64,000 bases of DNA. It comes from Himantopus leucocephalus. Taxonomy: Eukaryota > Chordata > Aves > Charadriiformes > Recurvirostridae. The stretch lies in the NCBI GenBank assembly GCA_003993805.1, contig RSEF01000001.1:178436233-178500232 (forward strand), in the 5' to 3' direction. The translations under genes were made by a program, and so were the position numbers. Within the stretch, counting starts at the first letter, position 1. Each line of letters opens with the position of its first letter. This document shows positions 34,831-47,449 of this stretch, piece by piece. The notes under the pieces are model-generated. The model saw only the letters and a program-made list of their open reading frames with translations, ran no database searches and had not been told where the DNA came from.

Positions 34831-37800
34831 TCAGCTGCTGACATGCTGAGTTGAAAACACAAACCACCTTAGACTTTCTGTTCCTGTGCCTCTTAACAGA
34901 GAAGAAAAGAAGCATTTAATGAAGGAGTAGGCACATGCAGTAAGGAAATGCATGTATTACAGAGGTGGAACTGAGACAGAGTAAAATCCCGCTGTGCTTG
35001 TCCTTTTTGTGGTACACGTGGAGAAGCAATGTTAAATCAGTAGAGTGAGGAATAATTAATGCTATTTTGTAGGGGATAACTAAAGCAATATCACTGCAAT
35101 CTCAAATTGCACAGAAAACCAACTGTGTAGTTGGGAGATAAATAAATGTCTTCCTATGCTCTTCTCAAAGAATAGAGCAGTTTTGACAACTCATCTTCAC
35201 TTTCAAATGTCACTAATTATTTAGGAAGAGGGAATGTTTGTTTTTTTATTGCCCAAGAAGAGCTGTTTTGCAAGGCTTGGATGCTGGAAGCATTGTAAAA
35301 ATGTGAATCCCACTTTATAATACATCAAAACATCACTTCTCATACTTGTGTGGGGGTCTGCATCACATACATAATAATGGTGTTTTCTGAATTTCTCGGA
35401 AGAAATTGTACATCATAATTTTTGTCCCTAAAATTATTTTATAGATCTGTTTGTTGTATATGTTTGAATGCTTCCCTTCCATGCAAAGACAGTTTTGTCT
35501 GATGTGTTTCTTCTTGTATTTTGTCTCAGTCAAAGCCTTTTCTCCTAAAACCAACTGTGAACCGTCAAAAATGTTAATGTGAAAGTCAGCAGTATTACAC
35601 AAAAGTCATTGTTTCATAAGAGAAAAGAGAAATTAACTTTAATAATTTAAGACAGTCTCTAAATTAACAAAGAAGAAGTGGACAATGTAACCATGCTGTA
35701 CCCAGATGGATGCCCTTTTGCCTTTAATTTTTTTCCCAGATTCATAGCGGTGTCACTCAAGTTTCAAAATTCAACATTACCAATTGCCATCATTACATAT
35801 AGCCTCATATGTCCAGAGTAAGATGTTAAAGCTCATAGCTGAAGCTTTGAGGATGAGGAGCATTTGTTTCAGACTACACTAGATAATTGGAGACACCCCT
35901 GTACAATGCAGCTCAAACCCAGCCATTTGGATACTGTTTTAACCGGGAGCCTTGGGGTCGAGGAGGGATGGAGGTGATTACCAAGCACCAAATCCAAATA
36001 CGGGTTTATTTTCCTAAAGAGACAAAGGAATAAGGAAGAATATTGGTAGATGAGACTTTTCTGAGTGTGCGTGAGCCTGTTCTTAACCCATTAACTTGCA
36101 TGGCTCTACCCATAACTCCAGACCTTCTCCAGTCTACAATGGAGGTGCAGGCGGCTGAGAAGGAAAATACCGTGGTACGTGTCTCAGAATCACCCTGACT
36201 TTTCTTCTTTGTTGACTAACCCATACATCTACAAAGGAGAAGCAATATGGGAAATTACAGTCACACAGTCAACATGTTACAGCAGTGCTAAAAAAAGAGC
36301 TTTTAATTTGGTGTGTAAAAACACATTCTGATAACTGGCATTTTCTTATTAGTTGAAAAAGGTATTAGTGCTATTGAGTATACGGCACACGTACAAGTCA
36401 AAATTAAGTCTCCTTGCAAATACTGCCGTTGCTTTACTGACAAGAATTTGGCATTTCTGATTTATTGGCAATATGCAGTGACAACAAATTATAGGTCCTT
36501 TACCTAAGCTGGGCACAGACTGCCCAGTGCCAGCTTGGAATATTTTGCCAAGACATCAGGTCATAGACATAGGATTATAATGGTTTAGGAGAAAAAGAAG
36601 TACGGTGCCTTGTTGAAAAACATTATAGGCCAGAGCTTTGTTGTTGGAGAGGGGAAAATGAATAGCTCACCTTTTGGGGAGTTACCCATATTCCCACTTT
36701 CTGAAACAGAGTCGCAATGGTGACTGGCTGGCTGCATTGAGCAGACAAAGTTAGGAAAATAGCAAGCAGGATGGCAGCCTCCCCTGCTAGTTTTCTGCTC
36801 TTCAAGGACATGTACTTGGGAACTCTGAGGCAGGGAGCCAGTTTTCCATTTCAGCTTTATGTGCTGCTCACTCAATGCACATACAGTTTTTAAATGCAGG
36901 TCTCCACCTTGTCTGAAGGGCAGTAATTAAGTGGGGTTTTGGTTGCCCCAGGCAGCCAGATAATAGGAACTTTCCTATCTTGATGAGCGGTCCCAGAGGA
37001 TCTGTGCTTTTGGTTCCTCCTGATTTGACTGCTGCAATGCACTTGATATGGGGCAACCTTGAAAACTGCTCAGAAACACCAGCTTCTGTGGCAGGTGGTG
37101 ATCTGCTTGCTAAGCCTGGTACCATGTGCAGGGAATTTCTAGCTGGATTTGGTCTGAGTTATTCAAGTGACCACCTGCCTCCTTTGACCCAGCAGTGTCA
37201 ACCGGTTAAGGATGCTCCTAACAATCTTCAGGTTTGGATTTAAAGGAGGTGGTAAGAAAAAGAGAAAGCACATCTCTGTTGAAAGCTGATTTTTGGCTGG
37301 TCCAGAGGCGCGAGATTTCATCTGTTGCATGAGGATCATTGCTTCATTGGCTCCGCATAGCTCCATAATTACATCGTTAGGATAATGCATTAACTCCAGC
37401 TTTCTAGGAGCAAGTTGTTTGGCAACTATACACTTGCAAGGAGCAATTGTTTTCTGTATTGATTGTTCGTATTTTTAATTATGTTAAGTTGTGTTAATTA
37501 ACCTGGAGATTATGAGATTATACTAAGTGCACAGTGTATACATGCATACAAAATAGAATTTCTAGTGAGAAAACTAATGGACAGCACAGCTTGAAAAAAT
37601 GGCCAGCCAATTTTGAGGAGGCAGCCTCAGAAAGAAGATCTGTTGATCTATGAGGCTTAAATAAGTTTAACTTTGCAATGCATGGAGATCTTGTCCAAAC
37701 ATCTGAAGACAAAAAGAAGAGGTAAAATAATAATTTTTAAAATTAATTCTTCCTTGGCATACTTAATCCAGCGTCAGATGTTAAACAAAACTTCATCTGC

Positions 37801-38752
37801 TATCAAGATCTTCATCCCTCTCATGCTATTGGTCTGACATAAGGAGTACGGTAATGAGAGGAGAGAGACCTGTTGATAATATTTTACACCTTACTGTGTT
37901 AAAAGTCTAGCTCATTTTCTGGCAAATAAAAACAAGATATAATCTACATAGTCAGAAGTTTACCAATGAGTCCAGAGTTACACATTTGCCTAGCTGACAC
38001 TTTCAACAGGTGCTGTCAACAGGGACTGTAGTGAATTTGGAGATGCTACGATATTTAGTCATTGAAACAGTTTGAAATCCTGTTTCACCGAAGACCAAAC
38101 ATTTCACACAAATTTTTGTCCAATAATTTAAATGAGGGGGTTTCTCATCAGCAGTTTGAATTTTGTATTAAAACAAAAGGGAGAGAAGGAACCTGAATTT
38201 TCCAAGGGACAGAGACAGGAAAGACTCAGTTCAGTTCATTCCTCAGCTTCATTTAGTTAATCTGGTTTCTTACCTGTTTTTTTCCCTCTTTTTTTTTTTT
38301 TTTTTTTTATAAAAAATGCCCTATTGCTTTCACTTCACAGTTTGAACCCTCAAGATTTATTCACAAAGCACAAGAGATGTTTTCCACATGGAGTTGCTTG
38401 AGGGATTATAGGGAAAAAAATGGTACTTTACTCCAATTAAGCCAAGCAGAGCTGAAGAAAAAGGACTTCTGAACATCTGACTTAGTGCCTCATACTTTTA
38501 AAGAGTCCCTCTCAAAAGGATGCAGGGAGAAAAAGAAACTTTAAAAAGCATAAACGTAAGATTTTGCCAAATTGAATGAGTGAGACAGAGGTCTGCAAGC
38601 GGATAACTCACTTGGGCTCTTACATTATGTAGAAGCTCCTGTGCTTTTTTATCGAAGGGCTCATATGGCAGGCATTATGATTTCAAAACAAAAATTTTGA
38701 ACTCATTTTTGCATATTTATGATCAAGTTATATTTAACTTTTTCTTTTTTAG
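34831..38752. other. unique non-coding DNA
   Basis: No gene is supported. The overlapping frames near 36585-37390 lie on both strands and match nothing known. A GTTAATTAAC palindrome (HNF1/homeobox-like) lies at 37493-37502. A T20 run lies at 38289-38308. Confidence 0.55.
38289..38308. repeat. poly-T tract
   Basis: Twenty consecutive T. There is no recognisable retroposed body next to it, so it is treated as a simple homopolymer. Confidence 0.9.
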
Positions 38753-38784
38753 ATATCCAATAGATCCAGCAGGTGTGAAAATAA
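38753..38784 (+). other. candidate microexon (weak)
   Basis: A strong polypyrimidine tract (about 38741-38750) ends in AG at 38751-38752 and is followed by a 32-base segment and a GTATGT donor at 38785. A plausible branch-point-like TTTAAC lies about 15 bases upstream. One frame reads YPIDPAGVKI, the other two are either open with no known match or stopped. I do not recognise the peptide. An alternative donor (CAG/GTGTGA) would give a 20-base exon. Chance splice-like pairs are common, so the call is tentative. Confidence 0.15.
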
Positions 38785-39609
38785 GTATGTAGAACAATTT
38801 TGTTCGGCGATTTTTAAATACCTTAGGTCAATATCTCTGCCCGATTATGACCACTTCAATCTGATTTGAGTTCTAAAGAAAATCATCTTTGTTTTCACCT
38901 GTTTTTCTTTCCAAGGTTAAGTTTTATTAATCTTGCTAGTTTTGTATTTGAGGCTACCTAAAGACTAAAACTATTTTTTTCCTGTCTTTCAACGTACTAT
39001 CCTATTACCACAGTTGGTTAAAATAGAGCATATATGTAATTGCCAACTGTTTTGATGGATATGTTAAATAAAATTTCAACAACTGAATTTAAAATCAAGC
39101 CATGTGTTTTTAGTTCAGCAACATGAAAGAATTCTGACAAAAACTCTAATTCTTTTGCTTCCCGTCCCTGCCCCCCCCCCCTTTGACAAATAACTGCAGG
39201 AAAGAAAGTCATATTAGAAATTATTAGAAACATCTATTAAATGGCTTGTGTTTTTCTGTTTGTTTGGGGTTTTTTTTAAGAGGAGGTTTTTTGAATCCTG
39301 TGTTTCTAAACAAAACTGGAAGATTCAGGACAGCTCAAGAACTGGCGAAATGTGATTCAAAATTCTAGTATAAACCCTTTCAAGTACTCTTTGTTTGTTA
39401 GTGTCTGTGATAGCAGAGTGTCAGGGCTGCGTCTAGTCTGTGCAGATAACAAACAGCAATACTGGTGACCACTGCCTCTACTATCTGCTAGCTGAGTAGA
39501 GAAAAAGCAAGATAGATGTTCCTCTAAATCTTTTTCGATAACTTTCTCCCATTGTAATGAACAGCGATAGTCAATGACAATTTTTTTCCTATATTTGAAG
39601 GCATTTCAG
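38785..39609. other. unique AT-rich non-coding DNA
   Basis: No gene or repeat is recognised. An 11-base C run lies at 39171-39181. Confidence 0.6.
39171..39181. repeat. poly-C tract
   Basis: Eleven consecutive C, an isolated homopolymer in otherwise AT-rich DNA. Confidence 0.9.
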
Positions 39610-39817
39610 TCCAGAACTTGGCTCTGTGCTGCACTCAGTGTAGGGAAATCCTCCAGCAGCACCTATGCAAGTCTTACGGAAGCCAGGGAGGCTGCAGAGC
39701 AACACTGGACCCCAGAGCTTCACCCCTTGCACTGCTTCTCCTCTGTCCCCACGTGCATGAGGCTCTCTGCCTGCTTTCAGGCAGACCTGGGCTGTGCAAA
39801 TGGCCAGGGCAGAAGGC
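39610..39817 (+). other. candidate exon-like GC-rich segment (weak)
   Basis: A T-rich tract ends in CAG at 39607-39609, and GTAAGT begins at 39818; the 208 bases between are notably GC-richer than both flanks. Several frames are open across it on both strands (39574-39831 and 39618-39821 plus; 39589-39828 and 39674-39901 minus), which GC-rich composition alone could produce. No protein domain is recognised in any frame. If transcribed it could be an exon of a non-coding RNA. An intervening AG in the tract weakens the acceptor. Confidence 0.15.
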
Positions 39818-40775
39818 GTAAGTGCCAATGAAAGGCACAGAAGCTTCTCTTGTCGAGCTTAAGACATAATAATTTCTGAAAATGGAAATGCTGAAACTCA
39901 AAGAGGCACCTCTCTAACTTTTTAAATGGATTAAAAAAAATAAATAGAAAAAGTGAGAGGAATGACCCAAACTCTCCCTTGTTGTAGATTAGCTCTGTAA
40001 CTGCATTATCATGTTGCATTCTCATTCCTTTTTGAAGCGCTGTAGTAAAGCATACACGCTTATCAAATCACAGAAGTGGAGTTACAGAAATCAAATTCAC
40101 AGACAAAATGAAGTAGCCATTCCCTGCACTAAGTTTCTCTCACATAGAAGTAATTCAATATTTAATTGAAAGGTGATTCAACAGTAAATTAAAAGGTCTC
40201 GATTTCTATAGGAAATAGACTGGGCCATTGAGCTGTCAACTCATTTTTAAATAGCACTCTTCATGCAAAACTTCCAAAAATAAGTGAAGAAAGAGCTACA
40301 GATGCATTCTTACATCCCAGTCAGTGCAGAAAGAGATCAGGGAAACAGGTGAATGCAACTGATGGCAAGTTTTGTGCATCAGTCCCAAAATTTTCTGGGA
40401 ATACTTGAGACCTGAGAGAGGTAACAGCTGTGTGACCCTGAAGTGAGACCTCTTAGTTTGAGAGGGTAACGTAGTCTACATACAACGGATAGCATGGCAG
40501 CTCCCTCACAAAATATCCCTGTATTTGAAGTATACAAAGTGGAATAAATTGCAAGCAAGTGGCTCTAAGACTGCATCTAAACACTTAGAGGGTGGTTATG
40601 CAAAATTCCTGCTGACTTCAGAGGTCCAGGATCAGGTCCATAACGATAGCATGACTCAGTTAGCAATGAAAGACAATGTTGATTATTTTCCTCTGGGAGG
40701 GAGGAAAAAAAAAATCAATAACCTAAGTACTAGAAACTAAGGAAAAAAATAACACAATGCATTCAAACATTAATA
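39818..40775. other. unique non-coding DNA
   Basis: No gene or repeat is recognised; the frame at 40525-40740 is unrecognised. Confidence 0.6.
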
Positions 40776-41015
40776 CCGCGACCCAAATACATGGTACTGC
40801 TAAAGCTGCATAAAGCCAACAAGTGACTTTCATGGCGATGTAACAAGGAACGACCAGAAAAGACTGAACCGTGACCGGCATGAACGGCAGGTCTGATCAT
40901 CTGTAACCCGAGAGCACCGATAACATCCTCGCTGGCAGATAAAGCTGCTTTTTTGCGCTCAGCAGCCGAGCTGACAGGCCTCAATCAACGTAGAGATTAT
41001 GCCACCTTCTGGTCG
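40776..41015. promoter_or_regulatory. CpG-dense island, candidate regulatory element or unannotated exon
   Basis: I count 14 CpG dinucleotides in about 240 bases, although the overall base composition is not especially GC-rich and the flanks have almost none. The minus strand is open over 40763-40984 but its translation has no known domain. Retained CpGs suggest an unmethylated or constrained stretch, or a recent insertion not yet decayed. No boundary repeats or target-site duplication are visible. Confidence 0.3.
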
Positions 41016-43333
41016 TCACACAGATGACAGCTCCTTGTATTTGTCCACCGACCCATTCATCAACAGTTTATGCAAAACTCACTTTGTAGGCATAGGAAAG
41101 ACTTGCCAAACGTGCTACGCTCTTTCCTTTTTCCTTTTCACAAATGTCTTTTAGTGACTGCTTCCAACCAAATACCTTACTTCACTGCTACATAGCGGAT
41201 AGTACAATGTAAGGCATTGTATACTTTAGGAGGGACAAAGAAATGGGATTTTTTATTTTTATTTTTTTTTTTTTAGTTCCACCACTATATTGCTAACTTC
41301 CACAAAATTCTTAAGTTTGGGGGTGCTTACTGAGCTGAACGTTGGCATAGCCTCTGTTGCTTATCTTCAAGTCAACTAAACTGGAAGAACTTGCTATGGC
41401 TGCACAACATGGCAATCCTGCTCCGCTAATTGCCAGACAACTGTTAAATATACAATTCTCCTCAAATTCCAAGTTGGGTAAATTCCATCTTAGCTGCCTA
41501 ATTTTCCATAACTATTCTCTAGGTCAACTAATAAATATTATTTGGTAGAAACAGCTGGAAAGAACAGAGGATGTATTTTTTCCTAGAAATAAATGCTTTT
41601 TTTTTTTTTGCCAAGGCAACTACTTTAAAAAGTCCCATCAGTTTGAATTATGTGTTCTCCTAAGTAACTGTAAGACACGGTAGACTATGGTACAGATTTC
41701 CTTCCCAAAGTAGAAATTCTGAGGCTGAATTATGTGGAAAACTTCTTAGGGACAAACACTCCTTCTTCCTATTTCAGTCTAGTGGATTGCATGACAGGAG
41801 AGATTACGCATCATTTCAAATAGGAGCCAGATCAGATGTACAATGGAAAGCCCTATGGATCTTCCTTTTTCTTGATTTCCTTTTTTCCACGCTGCCAGAC
41901 CCCTCAAATACCACATATTCTTACGCTTGTATCAACCAGTCAGTTTAAAAAAGTTCCTCTGTCGGTCTTGATCACCTTTTCTGCTATCATTGCTGCTTTT
42001 TCAGATAAGTTAGGACCCTCTAGGGAAACACTGTACCTATGCATGTTACCACTAATTGACTTCCACATCACTTTCCAGAACTGCTGCCTTCAGCCTCTAC
42101 TCTTATGGGTAAGGACTGCGTGAATGGATTGTTATTAACTCTCCTTCTCACCAATACAGGCAGGAGATCTAAATAAAACTCAAATATTTAAATCCACTTG
42201 GGTAATTTGGATTGCATACTCTTAGTGTAAGTTCCCAAAACACATCTTTACAGTACTTATTTCCCATTTATTTACCATCCTTCTTCTTTGGACCTTAATA
42301 ACGTAAAACAAACCATTGGTCTGATTTGTACAGTTCTGAAACACAGCCATTGTTTTCAATTATTTTTCACGTTAGTCTCTGATAATTTCTTTTTTATGCT
42401 TAGTTATGCTAATTAGGTTAAAAGCCTCTAGTTGTAAGCAGTATTTTTCCTTCACAGTGTTTGAAAGTTATTTTATATAGTCTGTGACAATCCATGTGTT
42501 TATAAATTAACAGGATATAATATTCTAAAAGGTCTGGCCAGTAGAGAATAAAAAAATAATGGTAGGTATTTTTTAAATTTCTTTTCAGTAGAAAAAAAAT
42601 CCTGTAAGTACAGAGTGGAATTTGCATAGCTGGCAATTAATGAATTATTTGAGTGGAGTAGCAAACTAAATACTGAAAAGATGTTTAAATAACACATTTA
42701 TCACTTTCATTAGACTTTTAAAATTGTTCTCACTGAATCACATAGTCATGAATGACTCTTTCAGCCACTGTTCCAGAAAATACATCATTGAAGAAATAAT
42801 TCTAGCTTTTATCATAATTTAGGTGAAATTTGCACACAAAAAGATGTTTCCTGCTCAGAAAAAAATTGAATCCAGTAGAGAAGATATTAAATTATAAATG
42901 GGTTGATAACAAAAATGATTGTATATAAATGGTGGTAATCCAATGTTATGCATTTTTTTGTGGCTTTAGCCAATGTAGAGAGGTTTACTGAGGTAACTGA
43001 GATTGTAGTATAGGTATGTGCAATCCTAAATTTTATTTAGAGCTCAGCCTTGCATTAATACAAAGCCAGATCACTTAAAGGTCCTCCTAGAATTTGCTTG
43101 AAACAAGAGATAGTCTCCAACGTCATTTAAGATGAAGAATCATAACAGAAGTCAGAACTTCGCAGCAAATACACTTCTGTTACAATTTTGAATACAGGAT
43201 CAGGCCCTGCAGACTTGCCCTGAAGTGCTTTATTTCCATTTACCTGGGATCCAACAAAAGCTTGAGAGGTGTATAGTCATCTTAAACCCGCCAGTATCAA
43301 GAATCATAATGTGCCCATTTTTAAGAATACATG
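41016..43333. other. unique AT-rich non-coding DNA
   Basis: Short T runs near 41262-41275 and 41600-41610 are the only low-complexity features. Frames at 41357-41548, 41836-42123, 42418-42636 and 42500-42697 are unrecognised. Confidence 0.6.
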
Positions 43334-43387
43334 ATCAGAATGAAATGCAAAGAATGAAATATCAGAATGAAATGCAAAGAATGAAAA
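43334..43387 (+). repeat. 27-bp tandem repeat, two copies
   Basis: The 27-base unit starting atcagaatgaaatgcaaag occurs at 43334-43360 and again at 43361-43387, differing only in the final base. It is a simple local tandem duplication. Confidence 0.9.
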
Positions 43388-46300
43388 GATAAACACGGGC
43401 ATACAAAGTGTGAATTCTGTTCACTGTAGTGTGTAAGTGCTGCCATTTAGTACAAGGTGAATAATTAGATCAGATGTGTTCGCTTAACCTCATGTTCTTT
43501 GATCTGGTATTTTAATGGCAAACTGATTCCTTGTTGCATCTTAAAAATAGCAGTGAAGTCCTGGTCTCCCAAAAAGGAAGGAGGGAAATAAGTTAAATGA
43601 ATTTTTTCAAGAATTTTGTTTCTGCTGTCCCCAGATTGCGCAGTCTCAGGCATTGCATACCTCTCCGGGTGGTGCCCCTGACTCCAACTTTCCATTGGCA
43701 CATGGGTATGTGGGGCTGGCTTTCTTCTCTATACGTACTTTGAAGTCAAAGGGTCCTTAAATGAAACTTACTGTGCCAAGTGAGTTAGAAGGTGATGTGT
43801 GGTCACTGGAACTGAGAGAAGGCTGTCCAGGGATGTTCATGATGCCAGGAGCAGGCCTTCATCAATCTGCCTAAAGAAATCTACAGGGTGCGTCTTTGAG
43901 CATCAGGCAGGACTTCTTTTAAGGTAAAGTAGAACATTTTCAGGAGGGAAAGGAGGAATCAAAGAATGAATCTTGGGTCACTGGGGATGCCACTGGAGGT
44001 AGCAAAAGAACTCAGTACTCAAGATTTAGTCAGTCTTGTATTTGTTACAGTTAAAAAAATACACAGTGGAAAAACAAATAGAAAATCCCCAGCATGACAA
44101 AATACTTTATTGTCAGTTTTCCATCATAAGTGAGGTAACACAGTGCAATGCTATAGAAAGGTAAAGCATGCCTATATTGATTATCTTTGTTTTATCTCAT
44201 CTTTTTTTCTTAAAACTGAAATAATTCACTTTTTTTTTTCCACGTTAAAGAAAAAAAATGCTCTGTCATGATTTTTAGATTTCCAGGTGATCCATGACAT
44301 TTGACAGAGCACCGTAAGGAAAGGCCAGAAAGCACACAGGGATTAATGACACTTTTGCCAAGTGATGAATTCTGCAGGCCTGGAAATCTGGCATTTTACA
44401 TTCTATCAAGATCAGAGCCATTTTTAAGCTGTTTAAGTTGTGATTATTTTCTCACATCTGTTTCCTTGAAAACTAATTGTAGATCTGAAGTTGCCATTTT
44501 TAAATAATTCATAAAAACATAAATCCAGAGGAAAGTGGCAAAGGTGTACAGGAACCCACTGAAGTACAAAGAAAAGGGTCAAGTCAGCTATAGTTATCTG
44601 AGCGCCTCTCTTACTCCTGAAGTACTTAATTAGGCCTGTCTGACTGTTTGGCCCTGGGTTGATTTTTTCTTTCAAGAGAGCTGTTGACCTGATGGTATGT
44701 TAAAACACACTCAGCTGTAGCTTCAAAATGGTTACTGAAAACATTTGTAAATGCTGTTGTTTTGACAATAGGGAAAAAAATGTAGACAAGCTAGTGAAAC
44801 TCATACATTTATAATTTTTTTTTCATGTTACTGAGTAGCCTTTTAGCTCTACCAATTACACAGATCAGCTAGGCAACATCATTTAATGTAGGCAACAAAA
44901 TGCCCAGAAGATCCTTATCTATGAAAACAAGAGCTTCTACAAGTTTTGGAGGGTCTCCCAACCAGGCAATTAATTGAGCTAATTCAACTGAGCCTTTATA
45001 AAGTTTATAGCTTCTGGAATTATTGCTGAGCTTACAGAAGCATTTTAAAGATTACATCCTCAAAACTTCTAGATCAATTATTTTACAGTAGCAGTAGATC
45101 TCTTGTTTTAAAATGCCTCTTTGTGCTGATCTATCATTTTTCCTAATATAGGCTATTTTTGCAGAACTAATTAGTAACTTATGCCCTGGAGAAAATTCTG
45201 TCTGTTGGTTTGTCCTCTTCTTAGAAAAAAGAATTTTTACACTTTTATTCACAGGAAGAAACTCATCTTCTGTAAAGATAAGACATTAAAAGGGAGAATT
45301 AAAAGGAAAAAAACCCCACAGCCCAGACCCAACAGAGCTACAGCTGTTTCGAGAAGGGAAAGGGTTTTATCTTTCCCTTGTTTGCTAGTCCAAGGCTTTC
45401 CCACAACGAGCTGTTCAAATGAGCATTCCTATGATTATTAACACTGCCCTCCTCTTAATAATTTGGATGTGACTTCTCCCCCTCAGCATGGTACCAAGCA
45501 GGCTCCTGGTTTATATTTTGTTGTTGAAAGGGAGGCTGTCAGGGTTGACATTCTGAAATATCCATCTGGCTCCTTAAATGCTATCATGTCTCTTTTGTTT
45601 TCCCAAGTCTCCGATGAGAAGATGTTTGTCACTTAATTGCTGCTGAGGATCACAGATGATGGTTTATAGGTTTAGGCAAATTGCAGGCAGCACTTTGTTA
45701 ACAAACGGTAGAGCACAATGGTACTTCATAATTATCCTATAGAGCTCAATTGGCCCTTAACGGCACCTGCATGTACAGCATCAGGGAGCCTTGTTTCAAC
45801 ACAAAAGCTCCTTCTTGTTAATTAACCTGTGTGCACTTGTTACAAATGAAACCTATTTGTTTCCACTTAATATATTTGCAGCTAGTTTAAATATTCATTT
45901 ATTATTATGCTTGTTAAGTGAGGAGTGGAGAAGAATAGTTTGGATCACTTTCATTAGTATGCATTGAGCTTAAAAGAGGTAGCAAATAGACCAATATGTC
46001 AAGTGTGTTCCTTTGTGCTTTCCTTCTTCCTGCTCTGTAGGCCCCCAAATTAGGCTAACAAAGATGTATATCCATTCCTGATTGAAATAATACAAAAGGA
46101 ATGAGAAGTATAGGAGCCTCTGCGAAAAATCAACAATTTCTCTGAAAGGGGCTTTGTACCAAATGACAAATACAATTCATTCTAGGTGAAAAATGTCTTT
46201 TATTGCATATTTAAAAGGAGTATGTACACACACACACGCAGATTTTATTTGTAGGTAAAAAGCTGTGATATAAAATTGAATCCGGTGTATTTCAATGTTA

Positions 46301-47390
46301 TGCCTTTATTCATGCTGTTGTAGCACAGATGCCTTTTAATATTTAACCAAATAATTTACTTCTATTTTACCCTTATGAGCAAAGCAACCTTTGCTTTTTA
46401 ACTAATAGAAATTAGATAGAAAATGATAGAAATTATTGTGTGTTTATTAGAGACTATAAGTACATATAAAGGGCCATTATTTCAATTGCAGAAAGAGATT
46501 AATGAACAGTGATTGTTGTTGTTGTTACCTTGCATTTTAATAAAGAATATTCTAAATGCTTTTATTCCTGATATTGGGAAAACAAAATCTCTCTCAAATA
46601 TTGATTTTCATTATTTGTTCCTTTTTGGGTAGCTTTGCGGCCTGAAGATTTTCAAAGAGTTTCTTCTTAATGTGAGTAGTCCCACAAATAGTATAGACTG
46701 CAGAGCAGACGTAGCTGAGCAGTGAGAAAAAGCTTGTTTCCTCCTGCTTTTTGCTTGATTTTTTAAAATTATTTCTAAAGTGTACCACTGCAAGGGAACA
46801 TTTTCTAATACAGCAGAGTTCCTTCTGAAAAGGAAACACAAAAGACGATCATCGTCTCTTGATTAGCTAGTGTGAATACTGAATAATCCCATTTCCTTCT
46901 AAGTGATCTAAGCCAGTAGCACTGAGAGTAGGACTGAGTCCAGAGGATGTGCCCCTTTGCACCTCGGTATTAGCACATAAACATATTAAAGCTAGATGGT
47001 GGAGGAAGGAGCAAAATTTGGGTTGCAGATGAGTTTTTGTAACAGCACACTGAAAACTGTCGAAAATACAGTTACGTATTGATGTAAGATGCATTCCAAC
47101 AGCTGGTAATCAATTGCTGTGATTCTTCTGATTTAAAATTGGTCCAATAATGCATTTTAGAATAGGTCAATACTGCCTCCTACATGGAGTAATACATCTA
47201 ATTTGTTTCAATTCATCATGATCATATATTCTAGGCCATTTTATTTAAAATTTCAACTTGCCAGAGGGAATTAATAACACGAGTAAATTGTAAGTTACTT
47301 GTATCATGCACATTTAGAAGAGATATAAGTCAATATGACTCAATAATGCAACAATTAAATGGGGAAAGGAGAAGTTATACAGTTATAGAG

Positions 47391-47449
47391 TTGTGTGTGT
47401 GTATGTGTTCATGTGTAGTTATTTTATATGTGTGTATATATATATTTTA
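47391..47449. repeat. interrupted TG/TA microsatellite
   Basis: Runs of TG (47391-47408 with one interruption) lead into further TG and TA units ending near 47449. Ordinary dinucleotide repeat. Confidence 0.8.

Noticed and set aside
34652..34915. Minus-strand open frame of 87 codons
   Set aside because: It spans the 100-N gap, so a third of it is untranslated placeholder.
38289..38308. Poly-T as the tail of a minus-strand processed pseudogene
   Set aside because: No gene-derived sequence lies on the appropriate side and no target-site duplication was found.
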